Positions 37,452 through 47,060 of a stretch of 64,000 nt of DNA are shown here, in pieces. The translations under genes were made by a program, and so were the position numbers. The DNA is taken from assembly GCA_028023455.1 (NCBI GenBank), contig JAQFVV010000042.1, positions 8,393,922 to 8,457,921 of the forward strand, given 5' to 3'. The DNA is from Epiperipatus broadwayi (taxonomy: Eukaryota > Onychophora > Udeonychophora > Euonychophora > Peripatidae). The notes under the pieces were generated by a model, which saw nothing but the letters and a program-made list of their open reading frames with translations, searched no databases and was not told the origin of the DNA. Numbering within the stretch: the first letter of the stretch is position 1; each line of letters begins with the position of its first letter.

Positions 37452-39038
37452 ATGACAGACAAAAATAAAGCATGGCCCTTATTCCCAGGAGGCTGTAAAG
37501 TCACCAACCAAGGCAGCGGTTGGTGGCCAAAGGCGGAGGGTGCTAAGAATCCCCTGATTGCAGACCCAGGCTGCCATTTGATGATGACTTTTTATTTAGG
37601 TACTTACAACTGCAGATCACTTTCAAGTGAAGGAAGATTGCAAGAATTAGAAGAAGAACTCTCTTATATTAAATGGGACATTATTGGACTTTGTGAAGTT
37701 AGAAGAAAAGGTGAAGAGACAATTGATTTAAAAAGTGGACATATACTCTATTATAAAGGCACAAATATTGGAAATACAAGTGGAGTAGGATTCATTATAA
37801 ATAAAAAGTGGAAGAACAATATTGTGGAGATTGATGGTGTATCGGACAGAGTGGCAAGATTAGTTATACAACTTAATAGCAGATACCAAATGCAGATAAT
37901 TCAGGTTTATGCCCCAACAAGTTCTCATAGTGATGAAGTAGTAGAAGATTTTTATATGGATGTACAAAAGGCTTTTGATCAGAGTAAACACCATTTTAAA
38001 ATTGTTATGGGAGACTTTAATGCTAGAATTGGTAAAAAAATGAAAGATGAAAGTGCTGTGGGTAATTTTGGTTATGGTAATAGAAATGAGAGAGGACATA
38101 GACTTGTGGAGTTTGCAGAAAAAGAAAAACTTTATATTATGAATTCTTTTTTTGAGAAAAATGTTAAAAGGAAATGGACATGGAAGCATCCAAATGAAGG
38201 TACAGCAGAATTGGATTATATTTTGACTAACAGGAAATACATATTTCAAGATTGTAATGTTCTTAATAAATTTAACACAGGAAGTGATCATCGATTAGTA
38301 AGGTGTAAGATACGTGTTAATGTAAAACTAGAGAGACAAAAATTATTAAGAAAAACAATATTTACAGTTGATATTCCTAATCTTCAGAAACATTCTAATG
38401 AATTTAAATTAGAACTTACAAATCGGTTTCAAGTATTAGTAGATTTTGAACATGATTCAGATTTGAATGAAATTAATATGAAAATAACTGATACACTTTT
38501 GAAAACTGCAACAAAGATAGCTGGTAGAAAGAAACAGCAATTGACCAATAAAATTTCTACTGAGACTAGAGAATTTATGAAGAAAAGAAGGAATATGAAG
38601 ATATACAAAAATGATGCATTAAAAAGAATTGAATATCTCGAATTTTGTAAAATGGTGCGGAAAAGAGTTGAAAATGATATAAGAAAGTATAACTGTGAAC
38701 TAGCAAGGAAAGCTGTAGAAGAAAATAAAAGTCTTAAGAATGTAAAACAACATTTTGGTATTGGTAGGAAATTTATATCTGCAATAAGAAAAAAAGATGG
38801 AATTATTACTAAAAGGAGAGATGACATCATGAAATTGGTAGAAGATTTTTATCAAGAATTATATAGTAATAAAGAACAAGTACCTCCTATATCTATTACA
38901 TCTTCCAAATTGCCCAGAATTTTAAATGAAGAAGTGAGACATGCAATTAAATGTATGAAGAAAGGAAAGGCTCCAGGTAATGATGGAATTATAATTGATA
39001 TATTAAAAGAAGCAGGTGAAGAAATAGAAATTTTTTAG
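37452..39038 (+). CDS. LINE A endonuclease plus N-terminal reverse-transcriptase part
   Basis: This 528-codon frame encodes the apurinic-type endonuclease that nicks target DNA and primes reverse transcription. Landmarks: TYNCRS with catalytic Asn53, CEVRR with Glu82, QVYAPTS with Tyr153, GDFNARIG with Asp188/Asn190, and GSDHRLVR with the Asp279-His280 pair. All catalytic positions are intact. The N-terminal 45 residues (GCKVTNQGSGWWPKAEGAK, then IADPG) are the lead-in typical of proteins catalogued as craniofacial development protein 2-like; these are mostly retrotransposon-derived. From about residue 290 a basic linker leads into the start of the reverse transcriptase (KCMKKGKAPGNDGI). The TAG at 39036-39038 results from a one-base shift in a T6 run: the next frame continues in register as LAKLYTKCLND. 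The first ATG of the long frame is used as start; a start nearer the endonuclease is possible. Confidence 0.93.
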   Translation: MTDKNKAWPLFPGGCKVTNQGSGWWPKAEGAKNPLIADPGCHLMMTFYLGTYNCRSLSSEGRLQELEEELSYIKWDIIGLCEVRRKGEETIDLKSGHILYYKGTNIGNTSGVGFIINKKWKNNIVEIDGVSDRVARLVIQLNSRYQMQIIQVYAPTSSHSDEVVEDFYMDVQKAFDQSKHHFKIVMGDFNARIGKKMKDESAVGNFGYGNRNERGHRLVEFAEKEKLYIMNSFFEKNVKRKWTWKHPNEGTAELDYILTNRKYIFQDCNVLNKFNTGSDHRLVRCKIRVNVKLERQKLLRKTIFTVDIPNLQKHSNEFKLELTNRFQVLVDFEHDSDLNEINMKITDTLLKTATKIAGRKKQQLTNKISTETREFMKKRRNMKIYKNDALKRIEYLEFCKMVRKRVENDIRKYNCELARKAVEENKSLKNVKQHFGIGRKFISAIRKKDGIITKRRDDIMKLVEDFYQELYSNKEQVPPISITSSKLPRILNEEVRHAIKCMKKGKAPGNDGIIIDILKEAGEEIEIF

Positions 39039-40408
39039 CAAAGTTATATACCAAATGTCTAAATGATAAAGATGTACCGGATGATTGGAAGAATGCAGTA
39101 ATAATATTAATATTTAAAAAAGGTGATAAAGAAGATATTAGAAATTACAGACCTATCAGCCTTTTATCAGTTTTATATAAAATTTTTACCAAGATAATTA
39201 CTACTGGTCTACAGAGAACATTGGATTTCCACCAACCAAGAGAACAAGCCGGATTTAAAAGTGGTTTTAGTACAGTAGATCATATCCAGGTATTGAGAGA
39301 AGTTATAGAAAGGACAAATGAATATGAGTTGCCATTATGCTTAGGATTTGTAGATTATGAAAAGGCATTTGATTCTATAAACATTTTTTCAGTGATTAAA
39401 GCATTAGATCATCAAGGTATAGATCCAGGATATTGTCATATTTTAAAGAATATTTATAAAAATGCAACAGCAACAATTAGATTACATAATGACACTGGGA
39501 AAGTCAACATTGAGAAAGGTGTAAGACAAGGTGACTCCATATCTCCAAAACTTTTTACAGCAGTGCTGCATGAAGTATTTTGTGGATTAAAATGGGAAAC
39601 TAAAGGAGTGAAAGTAAATGGTGATTATTTAAGTCATTTAGATTTCGCAGATGATGTAGTTGTTTTTGCAAATAATGCTTCAGATCTGCAGGAAATGTTG
39701 CAGGAATTATCAGATGAAAGTAGGAAAGTAGGACTAAAGATAAATGTTAAAAAGACTAAAGTAATGTTTAATCGATTTGCTCAAAATATGAAAATAAAGA
39801 TTGATTATGATGAATTAGAAGAAGTTAACAGTTACAAATACCTTGGTCAGATTATTAATACAGATGGAAACATAATGGAGGAAATTAATCATAGAATTAA
39901 ACTTGGTTGGAGTGCTTTTGGTAGAAATAACTTGATACTAAAAGGAAATATGCCTATGTGTTTGAAAAGGAAGGTTTTTAACAAATGTGTTTTACCAGTT
40001 CTTACTTATGGATCTGAGACTTGGACACTTAATAGAAGAGCAATTCAGAGACTTCAGACCACTCAAAGAAGTATGGAGAGATGTATGTTGGGAGTAACAA
40101 GAAGAGATCGTAAACGCAATGTATGGGTAAGAGAACAAACAGGTGTTACTGACCTCATTGAAAAAATTAAAAGATTGAAGTGGAGTTGGGCTGGACATAT
40201 TGTTAGAAGAGATGATAATAGATGGACAATTGAAATTTTAAACTGGATTCCAAGAGATTGTAAAAGACCCAGAAAGAGACCACATGTGAGATGGATGGAT
40301 GAAATAAGAAAGTGTGCAGGGGTGATGTGGAGAAGAGAAGCTAAAGATCAGAGAAGATGGATTAAACTTGGAGAGACCTTCATCCTGCAGTGGATTGATA
40401 ATGGTTGA
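39035..40408 (+). CDS. LINE A reverse transcriptase (C-terminal frame after frameshift)
   Basis: This continues the preceding protein after the frameshift; the first ATG in this frame is at 39221, but homology starts upstream with the NYRPISLLSVLYKIF block. From that ATG (395 codons) the reverse-transcriptase motifs are in order: GFVDYEKAFDS (motif A, Asp45), KGVRQGDSISPKLF (motif B, residues 99-112), HLDFADDVVVF (motif C, Asp144-Asp145), then NVKKTKVMFN, YKYLGQIINTDG and LTYGSETWTLN. The C-terminal region with RRDDNRWTIEILNW and KRPRKRPHVRWMDEIRK is typical of these elements. No internal stop is seen. With the frameshift the copy cannot make one continuous polyprotein unless the ribosome shifts or the break is a sequencing error. 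It acts on its own RNA at the nicked chromosomal target. Confidence 0.93.
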   Translation, partial: LAKLYTKCLNDKDVPDDWKNAVIILIFKKGDKEDIRNYRPISLLSVLYKIFTKIITTGLQRTLDFHQPREQAGFKSGFSTVDHIQVLREVIERTNEYELPLCLGFVDYEKAFDSINIFSVIKALDHQGIDPGYCHILKNIYKNATATIRLHNDTGKVNIEKGVRQGDSISPKLFTAVLHEVFCGLKWETKGVKVNGDYLSHLDFADDVVVFANNASDLQEMLQELSDESRKVGLKINVKKTKVMFNRFAQNMKIKIDYDELEEVNSYKYLGQIINTDGNIMEEINHRIKLGWSAFGRNNLILKGNMPMCLKRKVFNKCVLPVLTYGSETWTLNRRAIQRLQTTQRSMERCMLGVTRRDRKRNVWVREQTGVTDLIEKIKRLKWSWAGHIVRRDDNRWTIEILNWIPRDCKRPRKRPHVRWMDEIRKCAGVMWRREAKDQRRWIKLGETFILQWIDNG

Positions 40409-40437
40409 TAATGATGATGATGATGATACATTACTCA

Positions 40438-42168
40438 CACATACATATAATCAATATATGTATACATTATATTTTTATTTCTATTATACTTATGAAAATA
40501 AATATGTAGCATAGTAAATTAATATTTTTCATTCTTTAAAATGAAAAACCATTGTTGAAATACTAATTCATTAATAAAGACAATTGACAAGATGATAACC
40601 TTTAAGTTCAAATGCAATTTATCAATGAATTAAATGAAATGAAATTAACTCAATGATTTAATATAGAATTGTAATATCACACTATATAATATGATATGCT
40701 TTAGCAAGCTCATGCAACTATTTTATTAAAAGATTAAAGATTCTATCTTTTCAGCAATATCCTCACAAGGACTTATACTGTGTTCGATTTAAAGAACAGT
40801 GTATAGGATAAAATCCATATTTTTGAACGATTTAATAAGAAAGCTTATTAGAAGAAATTGCTAATATTTCTTAAAAAAAAAAGTAATTTCTAAATTACTT
40901 AATTTGAATATATTTTCATTATTTTATAAAGATTGTTCTAGTTGGAGTTCTAAATATAAAGATCGTTTTAAAAAAACATTTTACAAAATCTTCAAGTAAA
41001 TTAAATTAATGAACTTTACATTATAAAAAATGCAAAGTGAATAGGACACCAATTTTATTGTAGGATATATAAAATGCGCTTGTCTAATCAAATATACATA
41101 TAAGTGAGTAACAACTTTTGCCAAATGCCTTTAAAATTATATATAAGCTATATCTTCGAAATGGAATTATAATTGCTAATAAAAGAACTGTGTATAAAAG
41201 ATGCTATCTATAAGCAAGGAGGAAACTAAACATCAACTTGAGATCTCATATTATCTTCTTCAATGCATAATAACCAAGGAATTAAGAATTTTATCTTTGA
41301 AGGATTATAATTCACAAATTCCAGGAACATCTAGGACTATTGTATTAACTTTTATAAATACCATTCTTAAAAATTTCAATTGGTGAATATTAATCTCATT
41401 TCCTTTATCATTAAATTCATTTCATTGAAGAAATGAATAAGAAGAGAAGATCAATAATTTATAATATTTTTATTTATTTTTTATATTTAATAAAAATTTA
41501 GATATGGGATAAGAAATATTAACATGGGAAAGGTATATAAATATATTAAAGGGATAGAGTGAACTTAGAAGTAAGAAATTAAATTATTCTTCAATTTACA
41601 TATTTTTTTTATGACATGACACTACTTTGTTTGTAGTAATTCAAATAATCTAATAACCATTGTTTATTATAATTGGATAAATGATTAACATTAGTATGAA
41701 ATATATTTATATATTTTTTTGTATTAATGATCAATAATTACATATAATCATTTTAACAGGATGAAAACATTATATACAAATAATTAGATTATTATTTGTA
41801 TAATCTAATTATTATATGATAATTTTAATATAGTAATCTTAATATTTAGATATATATACTTTATATAAGTTATTAAATTATGTGGTGTTATGAATTAAAA
41901 AAATATATCTACAATGAATAAATAGAATATATTTATATTTTAAATATAAGATAGTAAATATATAAATAATTCTTATATATTATAAAGTTTAAATTATTTA
42001 TTTGTTAAATAAATAATTATTATGTTTTATATTAAACTAAATGAAGTCTTTAATTTATTTTATTTATTTATTTGATTTTATAAGATAAGATAAAACATTT
42101 AATATATAATCTTTATTGATTATTATATTAACTTCATGAAACCCATTTTAAAGAATTAATGAGATTTA
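40438..42168. other. Very AT-rich spacer
   Basis: It contains the perfect inverted repeat listed at 41779-41813. A 61-codon plus frame at 41201-41386 is unrecognised. Nothing else was seen. Confidence 0.55.
41779..41813. repeat. Perfect 14-bp inverted repeat with 7-nt loop
   Basis: AATAATTAGATTAT (41779-41792) and its complement (41800-41813) flank TATTTGT. It is an isolated AT-rich hairpin. Confidence 0.65.
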
Positions 42169-42182
42169 TTATTATTACTCTA

Positions 42183-42547
42183 TTACACTCAAATATCAGC
42201 CATTCAAGCCAATTGTGCATGCGCCTTTGAGAGTGTTAAATAATAAATGAATACTTTCCTCTCCAATACAAGATATAGTATTTATGCAGGAATAAAAGGA
42301 ATCCTCTTATTCCTACAACTCAAATTCTTATATATGAGCAAATATGAAGTACTGTTGAGGAAAGCATGAGAGTGGAATTCTCACTTTAAATCACTATTTA
42401 CGATGGTTGAATGAATGACGTTGGTGAAATTGTCTAGAATTTATTAAATGTCACTAAAAGGTGCATGCATAATTGGCTTGAAAGGCTGATATTTGAATGT
42501 AATACAATTGTAGGCATAGCGCTGTATAAAAATAAATGCTTATTTAC
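42183..42547 (+). mobile_element. F3 element with exact 14-bp target-site duplication
   Basis: TTATTATTACTCTA occurs at 42169-42182 and 42548-42561, bounding a 365-bp element. Its left end (CACTCAAATATCAGCCATTC with CAATTGTGCATGCGCCTTT) is the inverted complement of an internal right-hand block (AAAAGGTGCATGCATAATTG and GAAAGGCTGATATTTGAATG), giving about 55-bp imperfect inverted arms. The right side has an extra tail (GTAGGCATAGCGCTGTATAA, then AAATAAATGCTTATTTAC). There is no coding frame. A related short copy is nested at 46245-46371. The duplication length fits LINE-driven insertion, not a cut-and-paste transposon. Confidence 0.8.
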
Positions 42548-42561
42548 TTATTATTACTCTA

Positions 42562-43955
42562 GTATATTGATAGGAACACCTGAAGAGAGTCAATTGTTAA
42601 ACTTCCCTGAGTTTGAAATCTGAGCATAACGGTTAAATCAATTAAGGTGAAGATTGATTTGATGTGATTTAGATATAATTTATATAAATAATAAATTATT
42701 TATTTGGAACAGATATAATTTTATATTAAAATTAAATCATATCATTCATGGCATCCTATATGAAGACCTTAAATCTAATTATAGTGAGATGCAATTGCCT
42801 TAACTTATCTCGTTGAGAGGGTGTGTACCGTTACAATATATATATATATTATCTTAAATAAATTCTAAAGAAGTTCATTATCAGTGATCTTTATCAGAAA
42901 AATATAAATTAATATAGATTATTTATTAAGGAAAGCTACAATTAATAAAAGCAGAAAAGTTTTAGGGAAAAAAAAATCCATAAAAGAGATTAAAAGATTC
43001 CATTACAAGATGTTAAATAAATAGACTAAATTTAATCAAATTGATATATTTAAGGGTAGTTATTATTTACAAAAATTTTGCAAAACTCATTAACTTTTTA
43101 GTCTTCATCTTTTCTTTTATTTTCTTCTTTCTGGATTTAGGATGGAGTAAGTAATCTCTATATCGTCTTTGAATGACTTTTATTATAGAGACAATAGTTA
43201 ATATGGTCCAGTTGAAATGTTGATGTAATGGCAATATCAGTAATGTACACACAGATGAATCCAAAACATATGTTCATATCTTTTATTTATAAAAGTCTTT
43301 GCTTTAATATACTAACTGATTTACTGTATTACTTTAATATAGTAATCTATTTATCAGATTTTTAAAAAAAATTATCTGATAGATTCATTTTCAAGATAAT
43401 TAAAATGATTTTTGGGGAATCTAGATTGTGAATAATTATAGTAACATTTTCAGATTTGATCATTCCATGAATAGGTATATACATTGTTTACAGATGTATA
43501 TAATTCCACTTACATACATCTCAAAATGTTTGTCCAAAAATAAAGTGAGTGCAATATTAAATCCAGTACTTCTAATAAAAACATCAACACAACATCAGCA
43601 TTATCAAACCAGTGAAATACCATTCGGCAGATTTTTCATCAGATTTTTGCAAATAAATGTCTATTATCTAAACAATACTTTCTGTTAACTTCATTTCTAT
43701 TTTATAAGATTATCTACATTAGTTTTCATGTGTTATTTGCTCAACTATGACTCAGCATGCTTGAGAAGTAGCCATTGATAAAATTTCTTCATCAATGATG
43801 ATTCCAGCATAAATTTACAACACTATCCATGCCAATTTAGAATTTTTTTATGTCCAGACTACAAATAAAAGTCAACTACTAACATTATAACATTTAATCT
43901 CTAACTCATATATTCATAAAAATCCAAATCATATGAAACTAGTGCACTTTGTATT
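42562..43955. other. AT-rich spacer
   Basis: Short frames at 43067-43264 and 43428-43688 (65 and 86 codons) are not recognised, and their composition is like the surrounding DNA. Confidence 0.5.
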
Positions 43956-44056
43956 GATATTATCAGAAAATCTAAATCATGTTCAAAATCATTCATTGAA
44001 ATATTTATGAAGATTAAGATTATCAACTGTGAATACTGTTTTCCTTAATAATTTTT

Positions 44057-44160
44057 TTTATTTTTCGTGTGTCAAAGCATCAGCCAGGAAGCGAACCTAT
44101 GACCCCAGGACAACTGCTTGTAAGGCAGCTGTGCTGACCACTCGGCCACCAACGCTTGAC
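44057..44160 (-). mobile_element. tRNA-derived SINE (short) with 24-bp duplication
   Basis: On the minus strand it contains a perfect pol III A box TGGCCGAGTGG and a near-perfect B box GGTTCGCTTCC (A to C at one position). GCGTTGG and CTGATGC can form a 7-bp acceptor stem with wobbles. A 6-bp anticodon stem AGCTGC/GCAGTT closes a CTTACAA loop, giving anticodon TAC, and a long variable region follows. It ends with GACACACG plus an A-rich tail (AAAAATAAA), not CCA. The flanks 44033-44056 and 44161-44184 are 24-nt direct repeats with one mismatch, and LINE A sequence continues on either side. A retroposed tRNA-like head or short SINE is the best reading. It is unlikely to be a working tRNA gene given the weak T and D stems. 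Confidence 0.8.
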
Positions 44161-44642
44161 ATACTGTTTTTCTTAATAATTTTTGTCTCTCTAGTTTTGC
44201 ATTAATACATATCTTACATCACATTAATTTGTGATAACTACCCTAAGAACATTACAATTGATGCTTCCATTTCCATTTTAGCACTTTTCTCAAAAAAAAA
44301 AAAAAAGAAGAAGAACTTATCATATAAAGTTTTTCTTTTTCTGCAAATTCCACAAGTCTATGTCTTCTCTAATTTTTATTATCATAACCAAATTTACTTA
44401 CAGCACATTCTCTTTCAATTATTTACTAATTCTAGCATTAAAGTCTCCCATGACAATTTTAAAATGTTTGGTCTGATAAAAAGCATTTTGTACATCAATA
44501 TAAAAATCCTCTACTTCTTCGTCAAAATGAGAACTTGTTGGGGCATAAACCTGAATTATCTGCATTTGGTATCTATCATTAAGTTAAATAACTAATCTTA
44601 CTATCCACTTTTTAAATCATTTTTCATCTTTTCTAATTTTTT

Positions 44643-46154
44643 TTTTTCTGAGTGATGAAAGTTTATTTATCAAAAAAAAGGTACAAATACAGTTAAATAA
44701 GAGGTTTACAAAGAAGTGTAAAAATGAAATTCAGGGAACAACATGGTAAAAGGGGAAGGATACATATGAAAAGGGAAAAGAGATGTGGAAAAGGTGTGTA
44801 TTAACCATTAATGACAAATGAATGTTACAATTACAAATTATTTGTAAAGTTTAGAGTTTAAATATGAATAGCATTTTAGGAGTATAATAGTGAGAAATCC
44901 AATTTGCGATGGATAGATTGAGAATAGGAAACACTTGGAGATAACAACATTGGAAATAATAAATTTAAATAGGGTGAATCACTTGCAATTAAAATCATTA
45001 GGTCAAACTACTTTGCAATAATAATTGGATAAAATCGTTTATAACAATAATGCTAAAACCGCTATAAATAGCAGTTTTTTTTACCTTCTTGCGAATGAGA
45101 AAATCAACATTGGCAACAGTCCCCACAGCACCCTCATCCTAGCCCTCCCCCTCAAAAGAACCAGGATTTAGGTCTCTGGGGCCCCTCCCAATAACCAGAC
45201 TCTCATTCAATCAGCAAAGTTGATTGTAATGAAAATTTTAATTAAAAGGTACAATTAGAAATTATTTGTAAAGTCTAGAAATCAAACATGAAAAGTGTTT
45301 TAGAAGTACAATATTGGGAAATCCAATTTGTGGTGGATAAGTTGAGAAATAGGAAAACATTTGAAGATAACATAAAATACAGACTAAATCAATCTACTGT
45401 TCAGTTCCTTCAAATGGCCTTGAATATCTTCACAAGAGATCAATCCCGAATACTTTGTAAAAATTATGGAAAAACTATGGAGAACAAGGAAAATAAAAAT
45501 CCAAGCTTCAAAATGTCTCTGCTGAAAACCATTCTAATCCATCATGAAAATCACATGAACAGCAAAAGGCCAGCCCTATCAATAACAACATTGGAAGTAA
45601 TAAAATTAATTAAGGTGAATCACTTGCAATTAAAATCATGAGGCCAAACTGCAACTTATTTTGCAATAATAAATGGATAAAATCATTCATGACGATAATG
45701 TTAAAGAATCACCATAAATAACGTTATTTTTTCTATATTGTGAATGCGAAAAACCAACATTGGTAACGATCGCCACAGCACACTCATTCCAGCCCCCTCC
45801 CTCAAAAGAACTAGGTTTTAGGTCCCTGGGGGTCCTCCAACAACTGGACCCTCTCATTCATTAAACAAAAATAAGTGAAATGAAAATTTTCATTAGAAGA
45901 TAAAATCTCTGTAGAAATCTTTTGTAATTTCAGTGGTTGCCATATATTTACATAGCGTTTTTATAAAAGTTGAAATTATTCTTACTTGTAATTACATTGT
46001 TGATATAGCTTGTGTATGAAAAGAGAGCTAAGAAACTCCCATTTTTAATAGGGATAGTTTTAGAGAAATTTAATTCCCTAAACTAGGAAAAAGTGAACGA
46101 AACAGGGAGCCAGAAACAGTGTTAACTGGAGTCCTTGGCTCCATCTAGTGGACT
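44643..46154 (-). pseudogene. Poly(A)-tailed retrocopy of a 1.5-kb transcript inside LINE A
   Basis: The minus strand ends with AATAAA (in TTGATAAATAAACTTTC) about 14 nt before a run of about 13 A residues. ATCTTTTCTAATTTTTT occurs exactly at 44626-44642 and 46155-46171, where LINE A sequence is interrupted and resumes. These are the hallmarks of a reverse-transcribed polyadenylated RNA. The insert holds an internal duplication: about 44820-45230 and about 45245-45890 are alike, the second with about 230 bp extra (45370-45600). Each unit has a GC-richer patch (CCCCACAGCACCCTCATCC; CTCTGGGGCCCCTCCC). No convincing protein frame was seen on the minus strand. The 117-codon plus frame at 45288-45641 lies on the opposite strand to the poly(A) and is probably incidental. 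The source gene is unknown; a long non-coding RNA, a 3' UTR or an unrecognised retroposon are all possible. Confidence 0.75.
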
Positions 46155-46244
46155 ATCTTTTCTAATTTTTTGAAGTCAAAAATCCAATAATATCCTATTT
46201 AATATTAGACAGTTATTTTTCCAATTTTTGCAATCTTCCTTCAT

Positions 46245-46371
46245 ATAAATAAGCATTTATTTTTATATAGCGCTATGCCTACATCTTGTATTGAAAGGAA
46301 AGTATTCATTTATTATTAACACTAGCAAAAAGCGCTTGCACAATTAGCTTGAAAGGCTGATATTTGAATGT
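46245..46371 (-). mobile_element. Short F3 copy nested in LINE A
   Basis: AATCTTCCTTCAT (46232-46244) and AATCTTCCTTTAT (46372-46384) duplicate the LINE A target with one mismatch. The 127-bp insert shares the AAATAAGCATTTATTTTTATA and AGCGCTATGCCTACA end with the tail of the element at 42183-42547 (inverted). It then has that element's TATTGAAAGGAAAGTATTC-like and GGCTGATATTTGAATGT blocks. It lacks the middle of the longer copy. Confidence 0.75.
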
Positions 46372-46928
46372 AATCTTCCTTTATTTAAAAGTGATCTGCA
46401 CTTGTAAGTACTTAAATAAAAGGTTGTCATCCAATGGCAGCCACAATGACAATATTCTCAGCACTCTCTAGCTTTGCTTTGACTGGTGACTTTATAGCCT
46501 CCTGAGAATAAGTACCATGACTCATTTCCATCTGTCATGATTGTAAATATATATTAAGGAAAAAATCATTCACACTCACAGTTATGCTGCCTTCAAGAAA
46601 GCTCAACTTATATTTCAGGCAAGAAATATCAGGCAACTGAGAATAAAGATCATGGTATTTATTGTTTTTAAACTCAGAGGTAAAAAGACAATAACTCATC
46701 ACTTTGGCTATTATACGTTGGTGAGCAGCCCATCCATGTTCATATACTATGTGAATGATAACATAATAATAGCTGCAATGATGAGAACATATGGAGTGAA
46801 CATTGGGAATTTTCCTTGATTGGGTTCTTTTAAGCCTGAAAGAAGAATCAAAGAATATCTTTTCAGTTAACAGCAAACTCCTTTCCGAAGCCTTGAATAA
46901 GTATCTAAGCAAAACTACCTCAAGTTAG

Positions 46929-47060
46929 AAAGCCAGGTCTATTAGATGGTTAATGGATTCTGGTGCTACTAGCTATATTTATCAGTTTTTATTCAGAATT
47001 GCTGATTATACTTTTGCCTTTTTATTTCTAGATTCTAATATGCAGATACATAAAATATAA
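46929..47060 (+). pseudogene. Possible LTR-retroelement protease remnant (DSGAT motif)
   Basis: A 43-codon frame reads SIRWLMDSGATSYI near its start, the pattern seen at the aspartic-protease site of Copia-type and related polyproteins (W-x-x-DSGATSH-I). His is Tyr here. Nothing else of such an element is recognisable upstream (LINE A lies there) or downstream, and the frame stops at 47058-47060. The motif is distinctive but short. Confidence 0.3.

Larger units (their letters stand above)
37126..40425 (+). mobile_element. LINE A: essentially full-length RTE-like non-LTR retrotransposon
   Basis: The exact direct repeat ATACATTACTCA lies at 37114-37125 and 40426-40437, giving a 3.3-kb element. 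Layout: a 5' UTR of about 0.33 kb starting GTTGCAGAAAGGAG (this start is shared by the copies at 8999-11296 and 43962-46886, supporting it as the true 5' end); an endonuclease-reverse transcriptase frame interrupted by one frameshift near 39028-39036; and a 3' end of GATAATG/GATGATGAT repeats instead of poly(A). A size near 3.3 kb, an AP-type endonuclease fused to the reverse transcriptase, no separate ORF1 and a simple-repeat tail are typical of the RTE clade. The clade name is inferred from architecture. Confidence 0.93.
43962..46886 (-). pseudogene. LINE A copy, 5'-complete, 3'-truncated, with three nested insertions
   Basis: On the minus strand it follows LINE A from the 5' UTR start (near 46886, the same GGAAAGGAG boundary as in the full-length copy) through the endonuclease region to the linker after it (equivalent to about 38450 in the full-length copy). 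The 125-codon frame 46535-46912 lies in this 5' UTR and is not a protein gene. The LINE sequence is interrupted at 46245-46371 (F3), 44643-46154 (retrocopy) and 44057-44160 (SINE), each with its own duplicated target. The reading frame is heavily broken. The whole reverse-transcriptase half is missing. Confidence 0.88.

Noticed and set aside
37860-38830. Minus-strand frames of 143 and 133 codons
   Set aside because: These are antisense shadows of the LINE A endonuclease/reverse-transcriptase frame.
44057-44160. Functional tRNA-Val(TAC) gene on the minus strand
   Set aside because: It sits as an insertion with a long duplication and A-rich tail inside a dead LINE, has weak D and T stems, a long variable region unlike tRNA-Val, and no clean pol III terminator right after the acceptor end.
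45288-45641. 117-codon plus-strand protein
   Set aside because: It lies on the strand opposite to the poly(A) of the retrocopy and inside its duplicated part; no domain recognised.
46535-46912. 125-codon minus-strand protein
   Set aside because: It coincides with the LINE A 5' UTR, and the matching region of the full-length copy upstream of 37452 is not in the coding frame.
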